Assembly (NCBI GenBank): GCA_000291825.1
Contig: ALPF01000024.1
Coordinates: 60,096 to 124,095, forward strand
DNA from: Prochlorococcus sp. W8
GTDB lineage: Bacteria > Cyanobacteriota > Cyanobacteriia > PCC-6307 > Cyanobiaceae
Reading direction: 5' to 3'
Length of the DNA: 64,000 bases
The notes beneath the pieces are model-generated. The model searched no databases, had not been told where the DNA came from, and worked only from the letters and a program-made list of their open reading frames with translations. Shown here piece by piece: positions 1 to 14,572 of this stretch; within the stretch, counting starts at the first letter, position 1; every line of letters starts with the position of its first letter. A program made the translations under genes and the position numbers.

Positions 1-36
1 AAAAAGCATTTTTTAGAAACATAATCAATTTTAAAA

Positions 37-567
37 TCATTGATCAAAGATAATCAAGCATTTTTTATTCCATAAACCATTAAAAAGAAGATTACAACAT
101 TTTTTGCATGCAATATTTTTCATCCTTTTTCTATATAAGTACTTATTACCACAATTATGACAAACTCCCACATATTTTAATTCTTTTCTTAAAACTGGAA
201 AATTATGCCTAATTGTTACTTTGAAATTGTTCTGTTGCAAATTAATTTGCTCCATTTTACTTATAAAGTTGATTCCATGAATTTCATTTACATTTAAAAC
301 CCGATCAATCCAAGCATGTATCATCTCATGACATAAAGTACTATGGATATTTTGCAATTCTGAATTTGCTAAAACTGGTTTGGATAGAATGATTTCTGAC
401 TGTATAGTCCCCTTGGTTTTTATTCTTTTATAAAAACCTGCTGTAGTTTTTAATCTATTGTCACTCCATTTAATCTTTACAATTGGTTCTTGATTGATAG
501 TTAAAGTATTTTCAAAAAATAATTTATTAAACTTATGAAATATTGGAATAAGAGGAATTACTGCCAC
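37..567 (-). CDS. SprT-like zinc metalloprotein (176 aa)
   Basis: The protein looks like the SprT/Spartan-type family of zinc metalloproteins. An HEMIH sequence at residues 80-84 gives the HExxH zinc and catalytic motif, and an HGxxF-type histidine near residue 97 would be the third ligand. The C-terminus carries a zinc ribbon with CxxC at 136-139 and another CxxC at 154-157, a usual arrangement for bacterial SprT proteins. The start is a GTG; no better upstream start is visible. It is divergent from the next gene across 83 bp. The family includes proteases acting on DNA-protein crosslinks in eukaryotes, but the bacterial substrate is not known, so only the fold and metal site are claimed. 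Confidence 0.8.
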   Translation of the reverse strand: MAVIPLIPIFHKFNKLFFENTLTINQEPIVKIKWSDNRLKTTAGFYKRIKTKGTIQSEIILSKPVLANSELQNIHSTLCHEMIHAWIDRVLNVNEIHGINFISKMEQINLQQNNFKVTIRHNFPVLRKELKYVGVCHNCGNKYLYRKRMKNIACKKCCNLLFNGLWNKKCLIIFDQ

Positions 568-650
568 TATAAATAAAATTTATTATTATTTTGACAAATA
601 AAACCATCAAAATCGATTTATTTCCCTAAAGTATTAAAAAAACTATCATT

Positions 651-1070
651 ATGGACGCAACATTAGTTAAAGATATTGGAGTTAAAGCCCTTTTAGCTGG
701 TGGAGCAGTTTTAATTTCTTTTTGGACCTTTAATGCTGTTAAACTTGTTATCAAAGCTAGAGGAATTAATCCCCTAGTAAAAAAATTTTTTGATCAGATT
801 GCTGCAGGTAGAATTGACGCTGCATATGGATTAACAAGCAAAACTTATAAAACTCATGTAAAAAGGCAAGATTTTTTAAAATTTCTAGCCAGCTTAAATT
901 TAAATAAATATAGAAATTTAAAATCTGGTACTCCGAGAATAGAAGAAGATCAAATTATCATTACTCTTAATCTGAAAACCGAAGATAAAAAAGAAGAGCT
1001 ACCATTAGATTTCACCTTCTCACAAATTGATAATGACTGGAAAATTGACAGAATATCAAAAGCAAAATAA
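651..1070 (+). CDS. Small membrane-anchored conserved protein (139 aa)
   Basis: I do not recognise a named family. The N-terminal 35 residues contain one hydrophobic segment (ALLAGGAVLISFW and following), which would anchor the protein. The rest is a soluble alpha+beta domain with alternating strands and a closing DNDWKIDRI-type motif, which resembles NTF2-like DUF4864/DUF4878 proteins that sit at the cell envelope. It lies 12 nt upstream of ligA on the same strand, so the two may be co-transcribed, but a functional link to DNA ligation is not implied. Assignment to an NTF2-like fold is inference from overall appearance. Confidence 0.65.
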   Translation: MDATLVKDIGVKALLAGGAVLISFWTFNAVKLVIKARGINPLVKKFFDQIAAGRIDAAYGLTSKTYKTHVKRQDFLKFLASLNLNKYRNLKSGTPRIEEDQIIITLNLKTEDKKEELPLDFTFSQIDNDWKIDRISKAK

Positions 1071-3281
<2,211 letters not shown>

Positions 3282-3285
<4 letters not shown>

Positions 3286-3887
3286 TTTTCAGAAGATTCT
3301 TTGATGACTTCATTAGAATATTTTGCCAAAAAGTAAACGATTAATAATGTTGAAACTATACTTATTATTGTTGTTGTAGTATTACCATTTAATTTTAAAT
3401 TTTTTATTTCATTTAAGTTATTAGACAAACTTCCAAGAGCACAATACAGATATGTCCCAGGAATAATAAATAACAATCCTATAGAAAAGTCCTTATAACT
3501 TACATTATTTAAACCATAAAAATAATTAAGAATACTAAAGGGGAAAAGAGGCGATAATCTAGTAAGAATTATTAATTTTAATCCCCCTTTATTGATGACT
3601 CTTTCTAAAAGTTTGATTTTAGAAAATCTACTAATTATTATCACAATCTTTTTAACAAAATATTCTTTAGCAAGAACAAAAGATATCGATGCTCCTATGA
3701 AAGCACTAAAAAAAACAATAATTGAGCCAAAATATGGACCATACAAAAAACCTGCTAACAAAGATAACCAAGAAGCTGGTAAAATTAATAAAACTGAAAT
3801 TATATAAAAAAACACAAAAGTAACAATACCCCATCCTGTATCCAAGTAAAATAAAAAATTTAAAAAATTATCGATTATAAAAGACAT
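3282..3887 (-). CDS. TVP38/TMEM64 (VTT/DedA-related) family membrane protein
   Basis: This 201-residue integral membrane protein has the VTT (SNARE-associated Golgi) domain. It shows hydrophobic helices near residues 15-40, 50-75 and 165-190, and the family motif region with FLYGPYFGSIIVFFSAFIG followed by LTRLSPLFPF. Some family members act as phospholipid scramblases or undecaprenyl-phosphate carriers, but the role here is unknown. Its ATG overlaps the valS stop by one base (TAATG arrangement), so translation is probably coupled to valS on the same messenger. The stop overlaps the end of a possible small ORF on the other strand. Confidence 0.85.
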
Positions 3888-6643
3888 TAATCTAGCATTT
3901 TTAATTTTTGGATAATAGATTTTGATTGGGAGTTGGCTTCATCTAATTTGAATTTGCATTCATTCACAATATCTTGGGGGGCTTTTTCGACAAAATTTTT
4001 ATTGTCAATTCTTTTACTTAGAATCTCAATTTCCTTATTAACTTTAGAAAGATCATTTGTAAGTCTTTCTCTAAGAGTATCTAAATTTATTATTCCCTCT
4101 AATGGTAAATAAACCTCTAGATCTCCTACGATTCCAGAAAATGATTTCGCATAATCTTTTTTATTAATTTCAAACTCTTGAAAAATATAAACATTTTCTG
4201 ACTTAGTAAATAACTTAATATCTGAAGCTAGCTTAGTTAAGAAATTCAATAATTTTGAATTATTAGAGATTAAATGTATTGAAATCAATTGCGAGGGTTT
4301 GAGTCCTATTTCAACTCTAAGATTCCTAATTAATCTAATAATTTCAAAAAATTCTTCAAAAGACTTTTCTAAGTCATTATTTATATGATCACTAGAAATT
4401 GATGGCCATTTTTGCAATGATAATAATTTATTCTGAGAATGATTATTCAATGCATGCCAAAGTTCCTCTGTGACATGAGGCATAAAAGGATTAAGCATTA
4501 TTAAAATATCATTCAAGATATGTCTTAATAAATTTTGAGCATTAGAACGACTAATAGATTCATTTGTATTAAATCTTGGCTTTAAAAACTCAACATACCA
4601 ATCACAAAAGTCATTCCATGTGAATTCATAAATAAGCTTTGCGGCCTCGCCTAATTTATAATTATGTATAAGATCCGTTACTTTATGTTTAGTTTTATTT
4701 AATCTAGATAAAATCCATTGATCAGATAATTCTAATTGATTTGATTCAAATTCTTCCTTTTCTACATTTACATTTTTAGTAGTATTAATCAACGCGAATT
4801 TAGTTGCATTCCAAAGCTTATTTGCAAAATTTCTGGAGGCTTCTACTGTAGATGATGTTTTCTTTTTTCTATCAAAATCTAACCTTATATCTTGCCCAGC
4901 TCCTGCAACTTCACGTATTAAAGCAAAGCGCAAAGCATCTGATCCATACTTTTCAATTAACAATAAAGGATCTATTCCATTTCCTGCACTTTTACTCATT
5001 TTCTTATTATTTTCATCTCTTACAAGGCCATGAATATATACATCTTTAAATGGAATTTTTGCCGTAAATATATTTCCCATCATTGTCATCCTCGCCACCC
5101 AGAAAAAAATAATATCAAAACCAGTTACCAGTAAACTATTGGGATACCACTTTTGAAAATCTTTACTATCTGTTGAAGGCCATCCCAAAGTAGAAAAAGG
5201 CCAAAGCCCACTTGAAAACCATGTATCTAAAACATCTTTATCTCTTACAAGTTTGATATTTAATCCAAATTTTTCCTTTGCAATATTTAATGCTTCATTT
5301 TCATCATGAGCTATGACATAGGGTGTATTCTGATCTACTTTATCTGCTGAATCATTTAAAACATACCATGCTGGTATTTGGTGGCCCCACCATAATTGTC
5401 TACTAATACACCAATCATTAATGTTTTCTAGCCAATCTTTATATACCTTTTGCCATCTCAAAGGAATAAAATTAGGTTCATTGGAATTTAGTTTATCGAG
5501 ACAATCTAAGGATATATTCTCCATTTTCAAGAACCACTGAGTTGATAAAAGTGGTTCAATTGGAACCTTTCCCCTGTCAGAGAAGGGAACAGTATGTGTA
5601 TATTTTTCTATCTTGGTTAGCAATCCTATATCATCTAATTCTTGAATTATTTCTTTTCTGGCTTGGAATCTATCAAGATTCTCAAACTTACCTGCATTGT
5701 TGTTCAAAGTACCATCTTTGTTCATTATATTTATTTGCTTTAAATTATTTCTTTTGCCAATTTGAAAATCATTAGGATCATGAGCAGGAGTAACTTTTAC
5801 ACAACCAGTTCCAAAGCTCATATCCACATGCGAATCACCAACAATTGGAATTTCTCTATTAACGAAAGGAACCTTTACGTACTTACCAATTAAATTTTGA
5901 TATCTTTTATCTTCCGGATTTACTGCCACAGCTGTGTCTCCTAACAAAGTCTCTGGCCTTGTAGTGGCAACTTCGAGATATTGATCCTCAACATTTTTAT
6001 CATCCATAATCAAAGGATATTTAAAATGCCAAAGAAATCCGTTTACCTCTTGCATTTCTACTTCTAAATCACTAACAGCAGATTGAGAGGAGGGACACCA
6101 ATTCACCAAGTATTCACCTCTATAAATAAGATTTCTTTGATGCAATAAAACAAATGCCGATACTACGGCTTTATTTAATTGATTATCTAAAGTGAATCTT
6201 TCTCGCTCCCAGTCAACGGAATAACCAATACTTTTGAGCTGCGAAACAATATTTCCTCCACTTTCCTCTTTCCATTTCCAAGCTCTTTTCATAAACTCTT
6301 CTCTTCCAATATCCTCTAGATCTAATCCCTCTTTTTTAATTTGTTTTTCAAGAATAGTTTGTACCGCTATAGAAGCATGATCTGTCCCAGGCAAACATAA
6401 TACATTCTTACCTCTCAATCTTTGAAATCTAACTATGACGTCGATTAAAGCAGTATTAAAAGCATGCCCCATATGAAGCGAGCCAGTTACATTAGGCGGT
6501 GGGATTACTATACAAAAGGGCTCACCTCCTTTCTCAGAATCTGCATTAAAAGCTTTAAATTTTGCCCAATTATTTTGCCATTTTTTCTCTATAGCTGAAG
6601 GATCATAACTTTTTAGGGTAAAATCATCTTTTTCAATATTCAT
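3887..6643 (-). CDS. valS: Valyl-tRNA synthetase ValS
   Basis: This is a class I aminoacyl-tRNA synthetase of 918 residues that charges tRNA-Val. The HIGH signature appears as HMGH at residues 57-60 (PPPNVTGSLHMGHAF context typical of ValRS). The KMSKS loop lies at 548-552. The editing (CP1) domain between them contains the ATTRPETLLGDTAVAV motif. The C-terminal region after about residue 845 is an amphipathic coiled coil (LRERLTNDLSKVNKEIE and following), the tRNA-binding arm of this family. It precedes and is coupled to the VTT membrane protein. A tRNA-Val gene lies about 460 bp upstream on the same strand. Confidence 0.97.
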   Translation of the reverse strand: MNIEKDDFTLKSYDPSAIEKKWQNNWAKFKAFNADSEKGGEPFCIVIPPPNVTGSLHMGHAFNTALIDVIVRFQRLRGKNVLCLPGTDHASIAVQTILEKQIKKEGLDLEDIGREEFMKRAWKWKEESGGNIVSQLKSIGYSVDWERERFTLDNQLNKAVVSAFVLLHQRNLIYRGEYLVNWCPSSQSAVSDLEVEMQEVNGFLWHFKYPLIMDDKNVEDQYLEVATTRPETLLGDTAVAVNPEDKRYQNLIGKYVKVPFVNREIPIVGDSHVDMSFGTGCVKVTPAHDPNDFQIGKRNNLKQINIMNKDGTLNNNAGKFENLDRFQARKEIIQELDDIGLLTKIEKYTHTVPFSDRGKVPIEPLLSTQWFLKMENISLDCLDKLNSNEPNFIPLRWQKVYKDWLENINDWCISRQLWWGHQIPAWYVLNDSADKVDQNTPYVIAHDENEALNIAKEKFGLNIKLVRDKDVLDTWFSSGLWPFSTLGWPSTDSKDFQKWYPNSLLVTGFDIIFFWVARMTMMGNIFTAKIPFKDVYIHGLVRDENNKKMSKSAGNGIDPLLLIEKYGSDALRFALIREVAGAGQDIRLDFDRKKKTSSTVEASRNFANKLWNATKFALINTTKNVNVEKEEFESNQLELSDQWILSRLNKTKHKVTDLIHNYKLGEAAKLIYEFTWNDFCDWYVEFLKPRFNTNESISRSNAQNLLRHILNDILIMLNPFMPHVTEELWHALNNHSQNKLLSLQKWPSISSDHINNDLEKSFEEFFEIIRLIRNLRVEIGLKPSQLISIHLISNNSKLLNFLTKLASDIKLFTKSENVYIFQEFEINKKDYAKSFSGIVGDLEVYLPLEGIINLDTLRERLTNDLSKVNKEIEILSKRIDNKNFVEKAPQDIVNECKFKLDEANSQSKSIIQKLKMLD

Positions 6644-6745
6644 CTTAAATTACAAATTTCAAATTATCTCTTACTATCTTATATTGGACTGTGCAAATAA
6701 TTACTCATAATTATTTTTTTCGTTTTTTTTATGAAAGTTTAAAAA

Positions 6746-7087
6746 TTAAATCAAAAGCTTAAAACCAGAACCACAAGAACATCTTATTGAGTTCTCTGGA
6801 GAGGATATCAAAAAACCTCCTCCACTTAAATCACCATAATAATCAAGAACCAACCCTTTAAAAAGAGAAAATTTTGTAGAATCTGCAAATAATGTTACTC
6901 CTTCAGTTCTTGAAATTGGAGAACCATTACAATCTCCAGGTTTTAAACGAATATGCAACCATCCTTCATTGTCTAGATCATTAATCAGATCAATAAACAT
7001 TTGCCCAGGGGTTCCAGCAAAAGAAGCCTGCCTTGATAATTCAGCAGCTGCAGATTTACTAATAGAAAGATTTACAATCTCTGGCAT
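6746..7087 (-). CDS. HesB/IscA-like iron-sulfur assembly protein
   Basis: This 113-residue protein belongs to the A-type Fe-S carrier (HesB/IscA/ErpA) family. The three expected cysteines are at C53 (GDCNG, equivalent to the GGCSG motif) and C103/C105 (CSCGSGF, the family CxCxxSF-type end). It would bind and pass on Fe-S clusters, for instance to enzymes such as aconitase B, QueE and QueG encoded in this window, though the client is not shown. It is 102 bp upstream of valS and 18 bp downstream of tRNA-Val, all on the minus strand. Confidence 0.9.
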   Translation of the reverse strand: MPEIVNLSISKSAAAELSRQASFAGTPGQMFIDLINDLDNEGWLHIRLKPGDCNGSPISRTEGVTLFADSTKFSLFKGLVLDYYGDLSGGGFLISSPENSIRCSCGSGFKLLI

Positions 7088-7105
7088 ATGTAATTTTTAC
7101 TTTAA

Positions 7106-7177
<72 letters not shown>

Positions 7178-7276
7178 TCTTACTTAGTATTCTAATAGAT
7201 TAAGTAATAAGTTTTGAAATTAATATTCAAATATTTCAACTTTAAGGCAGAATTGAATTAATAATAAATATATTTT

Positions 7277-8101
7277 ATGGATCGTACACAGAAGTTGAGA
7301 GAATTTGAAGATTATAAGTTCGATACTGTAAATGAATTTAAAGAATTATTAGATAATGTCAATGCTATTCGAAATAAAGAGGAAGGATGTCCATGGCATA
7401 AATCACAAACCCATCAGAGTCTTTTGCCATATCTATTAGAAGAGAGTTATGAATTTATAGAGGCCTTAGAAAAACAAGATAAGATTAATATGAAAGAGGA
7501 ATTGGGAGATCTTTTATTACAAGTAATGCTTCATTCAGATATTGAATATGAGAAAGAAGAATTTTCTATTAAAGATGTAATTCATTGTTTAAATAAAAAA
7601 ATCAAATATCGACATCCACATATCTTTCACAAAAAAGAAAAGATTTCTAAAGAAAAAGCCGAAGAAATTTGGGAACAATTAAAACAAAATACACATAAAG
7701 TGGCATACGAAGAATCTTTAAGTTCTAGACTAATTTCAAAATTAAAATATTTAGAACCTATTAAGGGAACAGAAATAATTTCCGACGAGGTAAGTAAATA
7801 TGGATTTGCATGGGAAAACTATAGTCAAATTCTAGATAAGATTAATGAAGAATTAGAGGAACTTAAGGAGGCTCTAGAAAATAAAGATGAACAATCTATT
7901 AAAGAAGAGATGGGGGATGTTTTTTTTACTTTAATTAACCTATCATTTTTCCTTAATATAAAAAGCCAAGAAACTCTTAATCAAGCAAATAAAAAATTTA
8001 TCAAAAGATTTGCATTTATTGAAGAAAAATTAGATGATAAAATTGATAAAGCCACTCGAAATGAATTGAAAAGACTTTGGGAATTAGCAAAAAACCCCTA
8101 A
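7277..8101 (+). CDS. mazG: MazG nucleoside triphosphate pyrophosphohydrolase
   Basis: This is a full-length tandem-domain MazG (274 aa), which hydrolyses NTPs to NMP and pyrophosphate. The first all-alpha domain has the metal-binding helices LLEESYEF (residues 53-60) and MKEELGDLLLQ (72-82). The second domain repeats the pattern with EELEELKEAL and IKEEMGDVFF. CPWH at 38-41 is the typical N-terminal motif (CPWD in most members). It lies 10 nt before speE in a forward run. In other bacteria MazG cleans up aberrant nucleotides or tunes (p)ppGpp; which applies here is not visible. Confidence 0.95.
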   Translation: MDRTQKLREFEDYKFDTVNEFKELLDNVNAIRNKEEGCPWHKSQTHQSLLPYLLEESYEFIEALEKQDKINMKEELGDLLLQVMLHSDIEYEKEEFSIKDVIHCLNKKIKYRHPHIFHKKEKISKEKAEEIWEQLKQNTHKVAYEESLSSRLISKLKYLEPIKGTEIISDEVSKYGFAWENYSQILDKINEELEELKEALENKDEQSIKEEMGDVFFTLINLSFFLNIKSQETLNQANKKFIKRFAFIEEKLDDKIDKATRNELKRLWELAKNP

Positions 8102-8111
8102 ATAATTAAAA

Positions 8112-8978
8112 ATGAATAATGATCAAATTTGGATAGATGAAAATCACAAAGACTCACGATATGGATTAAAAGGAAAATTATTAGTTAAGAAAAAAACTGC
8201 ATTTCAAGAAATCATTATATTAAAAACTTTTGAATATGGAAATGCGCTCATGCTTGATGGATGTTGGATGACTTCAGATAGAGACGAAAAGTATTATCAT
8301 GAATGCTTAGTGCATCCAGCATTAAGTAACTTATCAAAAATAAACAAAGTTCTTATAATTGGAGGGGGAGATGGAGGAACACTTAGAGAATGCTTGAAAT
8401 ATAAAGAAATAACATTAATTGATTTAGTAGAAATTGATGAAGAGGTAATAAATTTATCGAAACATTTTCTCAAGAAAATAGGAGGTAATTCATGGTTAGA
8501 TAAACGACTAAAAATAAATATCTGTGATGGGTGTAAATGGGTAAAAAATATTAAAAATAATTATTACGACGCAATTCTAATAGACTGCTCTGACCCTTCA
8601 GACTTTGCAAATGGATTATTTAGTACTGATTTTTATAAAGAATGCAAAAGAATTCTTAAAGAAAAAGGTATTTTAGCTACACAAAGTGAATCTCCAGAAT
8701 CATTTAAAAAAATTCATTTTAAAATTATTCAATCTTTAAAATCTATTTTTAAAACATCTTCAACTATGTATGCTTTTGTACCTTTTTATCCAAGTGGGAT
8801 ATGGAGTTGGACTTTTGCCTCTAATAATGAGAAGGATTTTTTAATTCCGAAACATAATTCAATTAAATCGATAGAAAATAGTTGTGATGTGTGGAATTTA
8901 AATTATCAAAATGGTGCGTTTAAAATGATTCCAAATAAAATCTTAAAAGAACTTTCTAGGGAAAATACTAATGATTAG
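8112..8978 (+). CDS. speE: Spermidine synthase SpeE
   Basis: This 288-residue aminopropyltransferase transfers the aminopropyl group of decarboxylated S-adenosylmethionine to putrescine. The nucleotide-binding GGGDGG motif is at residues 84-89. The YHE motif is at 62-64, and the catalytic acidic motif (LIDCSDP) follows around residue 156. It sits 10 nt after mazG and overlaps speB by 8 nt. The agmatine-to-putrescine enzyme and spermidine synthase are therefore probably made from one messenger. Strict specificity for putrescine rather than another diamine cannot be read from sequence alone. Confidence 0.93.
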   Translation: MNNDQIWIDENHKDSRYGLKGKLLVKKKTAFQEIIILKTFEYGNALMLDGCWMTSDRDEKYYHECLVHPALSNLSKINKVLIIGGGDGGTLRECLKYKEITLIDLVEIDEEVINLSKHFLKKIGGNSWLDKRLKINICDGCKWVKNIKNNYYDAILIDCSDPSDFANGLFSTDFYKECKRILKEKGILATQSESPESFKKIHFKIIQSLKSIFKTSSTMYAFVPFYPSGIWSWTFASNNEKDFLIPKHNSIKSIENSCDVWNLNYQNGAFKMIPNKILKELSRENTND

Positions 8979-9852
8979 TAATAAACTATTTGAAAAAGAA
9001 GGGCCTATTTTTATGGGTTCTAACAAAAATAATATGGGATTTAATGTAGGAATATTTGGTGTTAATTATGACGGAACTACATCTTATAAATCTGGCGCCA
9101 GGCTTGGGCCAAATGCTATAAGGATGGCTAGTCAAAGTTTAGAAACATATTGCCCAATCCTTAATAAGGATCTCAATGAATTAGGTTATTTAGATTTTGG
9201 ATCATTATCAATAGACTTAACTAATACTGAATCTGTAATTAATAAAGTTAATTATGCAACAAAACATATTATTGATAAAAATCTTAAGCCACTCTTGTTT
9301 GGAGGAGAACATTCCATCACAACAGGAGTAGTTCAAGCACTCATAAAAAAATATCCTGATCTAATACTTTTACAATTAGATGCTCATGCTGATCTAAGAA
9401 ATTCATATTTAAATAATAAATTTAGTCATGCTTGCACCATGAAAAGATGTTTTGAGATTTTACCAAAACAAACAATTTTTCAAATTGGAATAAGAAGTGG
9501 AACTAAAGATGAGTTTGATTTTATGAGAAATAATACTCAACTCATTCAGTTTGAAGAAACAAAAGATATAAACTTGCTAAATGAAAAATTGTGTAATTTT
9601 AAATCATCGCCTATTTATTTAACTTTAGATTTAGATTGGTTTGATCCTAGCTTAGTTCCTGGCACAGGCACACCTGAGCCTGGTGGGTATTTCTGGAAAG
9701 ACTTTGAAAGAATTCTAAAAATATTAAATCAACATAAACTTATAGGGGCTGATATTGTTGAATTATCTCCAGAGTTAGACTCCAGCGGAGTAAGTAGTAT
9801 CGTCGCTGCAAAAGTCGCTAGAAGCTTAATTATGACTTTAGACAATCTGTAA
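8971..9852 (+). CDS. speB: Agmatinase / ureohydrolase SpeB
   Basis: This 293-residue ureohydrolase carries the binuclear manganese site of the arginase/agmatinase family. It has GGEHS at 111-115, DAHAD at 137-141 and the D220/D222 pair in LDLDWFDP. The family converts agmatine to putrescine and urea. The close overlap with speE (8 nt) supports agmatinase over arginase. Its start codon lies within the speE end, so translational coupling is likely. A short AT-only inverted repeat follows the stop. Confidence 0.9.
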   Translation: MISNKLFEKEGPIFMGSNKNNMGFNVGIFGVNYDGTTSYKSGARLGPNAIRMASQSLETYCPILNKDLNELGYLDFGSLSIDLTNTESVINKVNYATKHIIDKNLKPLLFGGEHSITTGVVQALIKKYPDLILLQLDAHADLRNSYLNNKFSHACTMKRCFEILPKQTIFQIGIRSGTKDEFDFMRNNTQLIQFEETKDINLLNEKLCNFKSSPIYLTLDLDWFDPSLVPGTGTPEPGGYFWKDFERILKILNQHKLIGADIVELSPELDSSGVSSIVAAKVARSLIMTLDNL

Positions 9853-9902
9853 AAAAAAGAATTAATTTAATAAAAAAGATAGATTAAATTAACAAAATTT
9901 AA

Positions 9903-11015
9903 ATGGAACTTCTCAAAAGCCCTCTCCACGAAAAATATAGGGAATCTGGAGCAAAATTAATAAATTTTGCTGGCTGGGAAATGCCTATTACATTTTCAGG
10001 ATTAGTAGAAGAACATGAAGCCGTTAGAGACACTGCTGGATTCTTTGATATTTCTCATATGGGGGTAATTTCAATTAAGGGAACAAATCCAAAAGAAGTT
10101 ATTCAAAAGTTTTTTCCAACAAATCTCTATTCAATCACAAAAGGCCAAAGTTGTTATTCATTACTTCTCAACAATACTGCTGGAATAATTGATGACTTAA
10201 TAATATATGATTTAGGTTTACAAGAACAAGATATTTCAGAGATTTTTTTAATAGTCAATGCAAGTCGTTATGAAGCTGATTTCGAATGGTTAAGTAAAAA
10301 TTTAAATGATAATAATATTCAAATTTCTAATGCAAAACAGAATAATGCCTTCTTAGCGATACAAGGTAAAAAAGCATATGAGTATTTCGAAGAATGGTCT
10401 GGCTATTCAATAAAGCATTTACATAACTTTGGATGTGAATATCAACCATTAAAAAAATTTCAAGATTATAAAAAAATATTCATCTCTAAAACTGGCTATA
10501 CAGGAGAAGATGGCATAGAAATATTATTACCTAAAAATCTTTCTATCAATTTATGGGAATTTCTACTATCAAAAGGCTTATTGCCTTGCGGTTTAGGTTC
10601 AAGAGACACCCTCAGATTAGAAGCAGGAATGCATCTTTACGGACAAGATCTTAATGAAGAAACAAACCCCTATGAAGCAGGTCTAGGATGGGTTGTTCAT
10701 TTAGAAAACCAGCATAATTTCTTTGGAAGAGAATCTCTGGAGAAAATCTCTCAAAATGGAATAAAAAGAAAATTAGTTGGAATTAAAATTTTGGGTAAGG
10801 CAATAGCCAGAAAAGGTTGCGAAGTATTCTATGAGAATAAAAAAATTGGTGAGATTACAAGCGGAAGCTGGTCACCGACATTAAAAGAGCCTATTGCTTT
10901 AGGATATATCAATACTTATTTTGCAAAGTCTAATACTGAAGTAGAGGTAAAAATAAGAAGTAAATCATTTAAAGGTATTATTTCTAAAAGAGGATTCTAT
11001 AAAAAAAATTACTAA
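9903..11015 (+). CDS. gcvT: Glycine cleavage system T protein (aminomethyltransferase)
   Basis: This 370-residue protein is GcvT. It passes the aminomethyl-derived C1 unit from the H protein to tetrahydrofolate, releasing ammonia. Recognisable family features include the N-terminal [20 protein letters not shown] segment, FFDISHMG near residue 50, and the C-terminal barrel with [20 protein letters not shown]. The length is normal. The H and P protein genes are not in the window. It lies 50 bp after speB and 48 bp before aspS on the same strand. Confidence 0.95.
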   Translation: MELLKSPLHEKYRESGAKLINFAGWEMPITFSGLVEEHEAVRDTAGFFDISHMGVISIKGTNPKEVIQKFFPTNLYSITKGQSCYSLLLNNTAGIIDDLIIYDLGLQEQDISEIFLIVNASRYEADFEWLSKNLNDNNIQISNAKQNNAFLAIQGKKAYEYFEEWSGYSIKHLHNFGCEYQPLKKFQDYKKIFISKTGYTGEDGIEILLPKNLSINLWEFLLSKGLLPCGLGSRDTLRLEAGMHLYGQDLNEETNPYEAGLGWVVHLENQHNFFGRESLEKISQNGIKRKLVGIKILGKAIARKGCEVFYENKKIGEITSGSWSPTLKEPIALGYINTYFAKSNTEVEVKIRSKSFKGIISKRGFYKKNY

Positions 11016-11063
11016 ATTAACACTTAAAGAATTATCATTAATAAATAAAAATTTAAACTTTAA

Positions 11064-12866
11064 ATGCGAAACACAATTTGTGAAGACCTTAATATTTCAG
11101 ATATCGGTAAAGATGTAAGCCTCTCTGGATGGGTTGATAGAAGAAGAGATCATGGTGGAGTGATTTTTATAGACTTGAGAGATCATAGCGGTTATTTACA
11201 ATTAACATTTAATCCCGAAGATGGAAATAAACTTTTTAAAAAAGCAGAAAAATTAAGAAATGAATCCGTAATATCTGTGACTGGAATTATTACAGAAAGG
11301 CCTACAGAATCAATTAATGAAAATATCCCAACAGGCAAAATAGAACTCAATGTAAAAAAATTAAAAGTTCTGAATGAAGTAAAAAATAATTTACCATTCC
11401 CAGTATCTATTTATGATGATGAGAATACAAAAGAAGAGCTTAGGATTAAATATCGATATCTTGATTTACGAAGGGGTAAATTAATAAAAAATCTTAAGAC
11501 AAGGCATCAAATAATAAAAATTGCAAGAAAATTTCTTGATGAGAATGGGTTTACTGAAATAGAAACACCTTTATTAACAAAATCCACCCCCGAAGGAGCA
11601 AGAGATTTTTTAGTGCCTTCTAGATTATCAAAAGGTGATTTTTTTGCATTACCTCAATCTCCACAACTTTATAAACAACTCTTAATGATTGGAGGATTAA
11701 ATAATTATTATCAAATTGCAAAATGTTTTAGAGATGAGGATCTTAGAGCAGATAGACAACCAGAATTTACTCAACTAGATATAGAGATGAGTTTTATTGA
11801 AGAAGAAGAAATAATTAATTTTAATGAAAGATTAATCAAAAAAATCTGGAAGGATATTTTAAATATTGATTTAATTAATAATTTTCCAAGAATGACTTGG
11901 AAAGAAGCTATGGATAACTATGGAACAGATAGACCAGACACAAGATATGAAATGTTACTAAGGAATGTAAGCTCTATTATGGGAGATATAGGTTTTAATA
12001 TTTTTACCAAAACTATAGATTCAGGTGGAGAAATTAAATGTATTACAGTAAAAGAAGGGAACTCAAACATAAGTAATGTAAGAATCAAACCAGGAGGTGA
12101 TATTTTTAAAGTTGCTCAAGAAGCAGGTGCTGGAGGTCTTGCTTTTATAAGAGTAAAAGAAAATGATATTGATACTATAGGAGCAATAAAAAATGGTTTA
12201 AATAAATCAAAAATAAATCAATTATTAGAACTTACTGGGGCAGAGTCGGGCGATTTAATACTTTTTGGAGCAGGCCCAACAACAATTGTTAATCAATCTC
12301 TTGATAGAGTTAGACAATACCTAGCTAAGGAATTAGACATCCTCAAAACAAAGAATAATATGTGGAATTTCTTATGGATAACTGATTTTCCAATGTTTGA
12401 GAGAAATGATGATGAGAATAGATTAGAAGCATTACATCATCCTTTTTGCGCTCCGAAAGGAATTGAGGTCAACAATAAAAATGAATCTAATAATGAACTT
12501 GAAAGTTCCATCGCTCAAGCTTATGATTTAGTACTTAATGGCCTTGAATTAGGTGGAGGATCAATCCGTATTCATCAATCAGACTTACAAAAAGAAGTTT
12601 TAAAAACAATTGGTCTTTCTGAAACAGAAATACATGATAAATTTGGATTTTTAATTGAAGCTCTTGAAATGGGAGCACCTCCACATGGGGGGATTGCATT
12701 TGGACTAGATAGAATTGTAATGCTGATGATTGGAGCTGAATCAATAAGAGAAACAATTGCTTTTCCTAAAAACCAACAATCCCGATGTTTACTAACTAAA
12801 GCTCCATCAATTGTTTCAAAGGAACAATTAAAAGAACTTGAAATTGAAATAACAGTTGAAGAATAA
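11064..12866 (+). CDS. aspS: Aspartyl-tRNA synthetase AspS
   Basis: This 600-residue class II synthetase has the bacterial AspRS layout. An N-terminal OB-fold binds the anticodon ([16 protein letters not shown]). The catalytic core shows motif 2 ([19 protein letters not shown]). A GAD insertion domain lies near 300-400. Motif 3 is [20 protein letters not shown] at the C-terminus. It charges tRNA-Asp. Whether it also mischarges tRNA-Asn, as in organisms using the GatCAB route, cannot be told here. It is in a forward run between gcvT and pyrG with no visible terminator. Confidence 0.96.
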   Translation: MRNTICEDLNISDIGKDVSLSGWVDRRRDHGGVIFIDLRDHSGYLQLTFNPEDGNKLFKKAEKLRNESVISVTGIITERPTESINENIPTGKIELNVKKLKVLNEVKNNLPFPVSIYDDENTKEELRIKYRYLDLRRGKLIKNLKTRHQIIKIARKFLDENGFTEIETPLLTKSTPEGARDFLVPSRLSKGDFFALPQSPQLYKQLLMIGGLNNYYQIAKCFRDEDLRADRQPEFTQLDIEMSFIEEEEIINFNERLIKKIWKDILNIDLINNFPRMTWKEAMDNYGTDRPDTRYEMLLRNVSSIMGDIGFNIFTKTIDSGGEIKCITVKEGNSNISNVRIKPGGDIFKVAQEAGAGGLAFIRVKENDIDTIGAIKNGLNKSKINQLLELTGAESGDLILFGAGPTTIVNQSLDRVRQYLAKELDILKTKNNMWNFLWITDFPMFERNDDENRLEALHHPFCAPKGIEVNNKNESNNELESSIAQAYDLVLNGLELGGGSIRIHQSDLQKEVLKTIGLSETEIHDKFGFLIEALEMGAPPHGGIAFGLDRIVMLMIGAESIRETIAFPKNQQSRCLLTKAPSIVSKEQLKELEIEITVEE

Positions 12867-12907
12867 TGATATTTTATGGATGTTAAATAAAATATCTGGT
12901 ACAAATA

Positions 12908-12931
12908 AAAAAAGGGAGGTTGCGCTTTTTT
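12908..12931 (+). promoter_or_regulatory. Weak leader hairpin upstream of pyrG
   Basis: AAAAAAG at 12908-12914 is the perfect complement of CTTTTTT at 12925-12931, leaving a 10-nt loop that contains GGAGG. The structure ends 11 nt before the pyrG ATG. It could be a leader element or a weak terminator for aspS, but the stem is almost all A-T pairs, so it may be chance. Confidence 0.2.
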
Positions 12932-12933
12932 AA

Positions 12934-14544
<1,611 letters not shown>

Positions 14545-14572
14545 ACGTTTAATTTTAAATTAAGAAAATTAA

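Noticed and set aside
3976..3981. G6 run inside valS as a possible frameshift tract
   Set aside because: The valS frame is intact through it and gives a complete protein.
9862..9892. Perfect 10-bp inverted repeat between speB and gcvT
   Set aside because: The arms consist only of A and T (TTAATTTAAT/ATTAAATTAA); such repeats arise easily by chance in AT-rich intergenic DNA and there is no T-tract placing it as a terminator.
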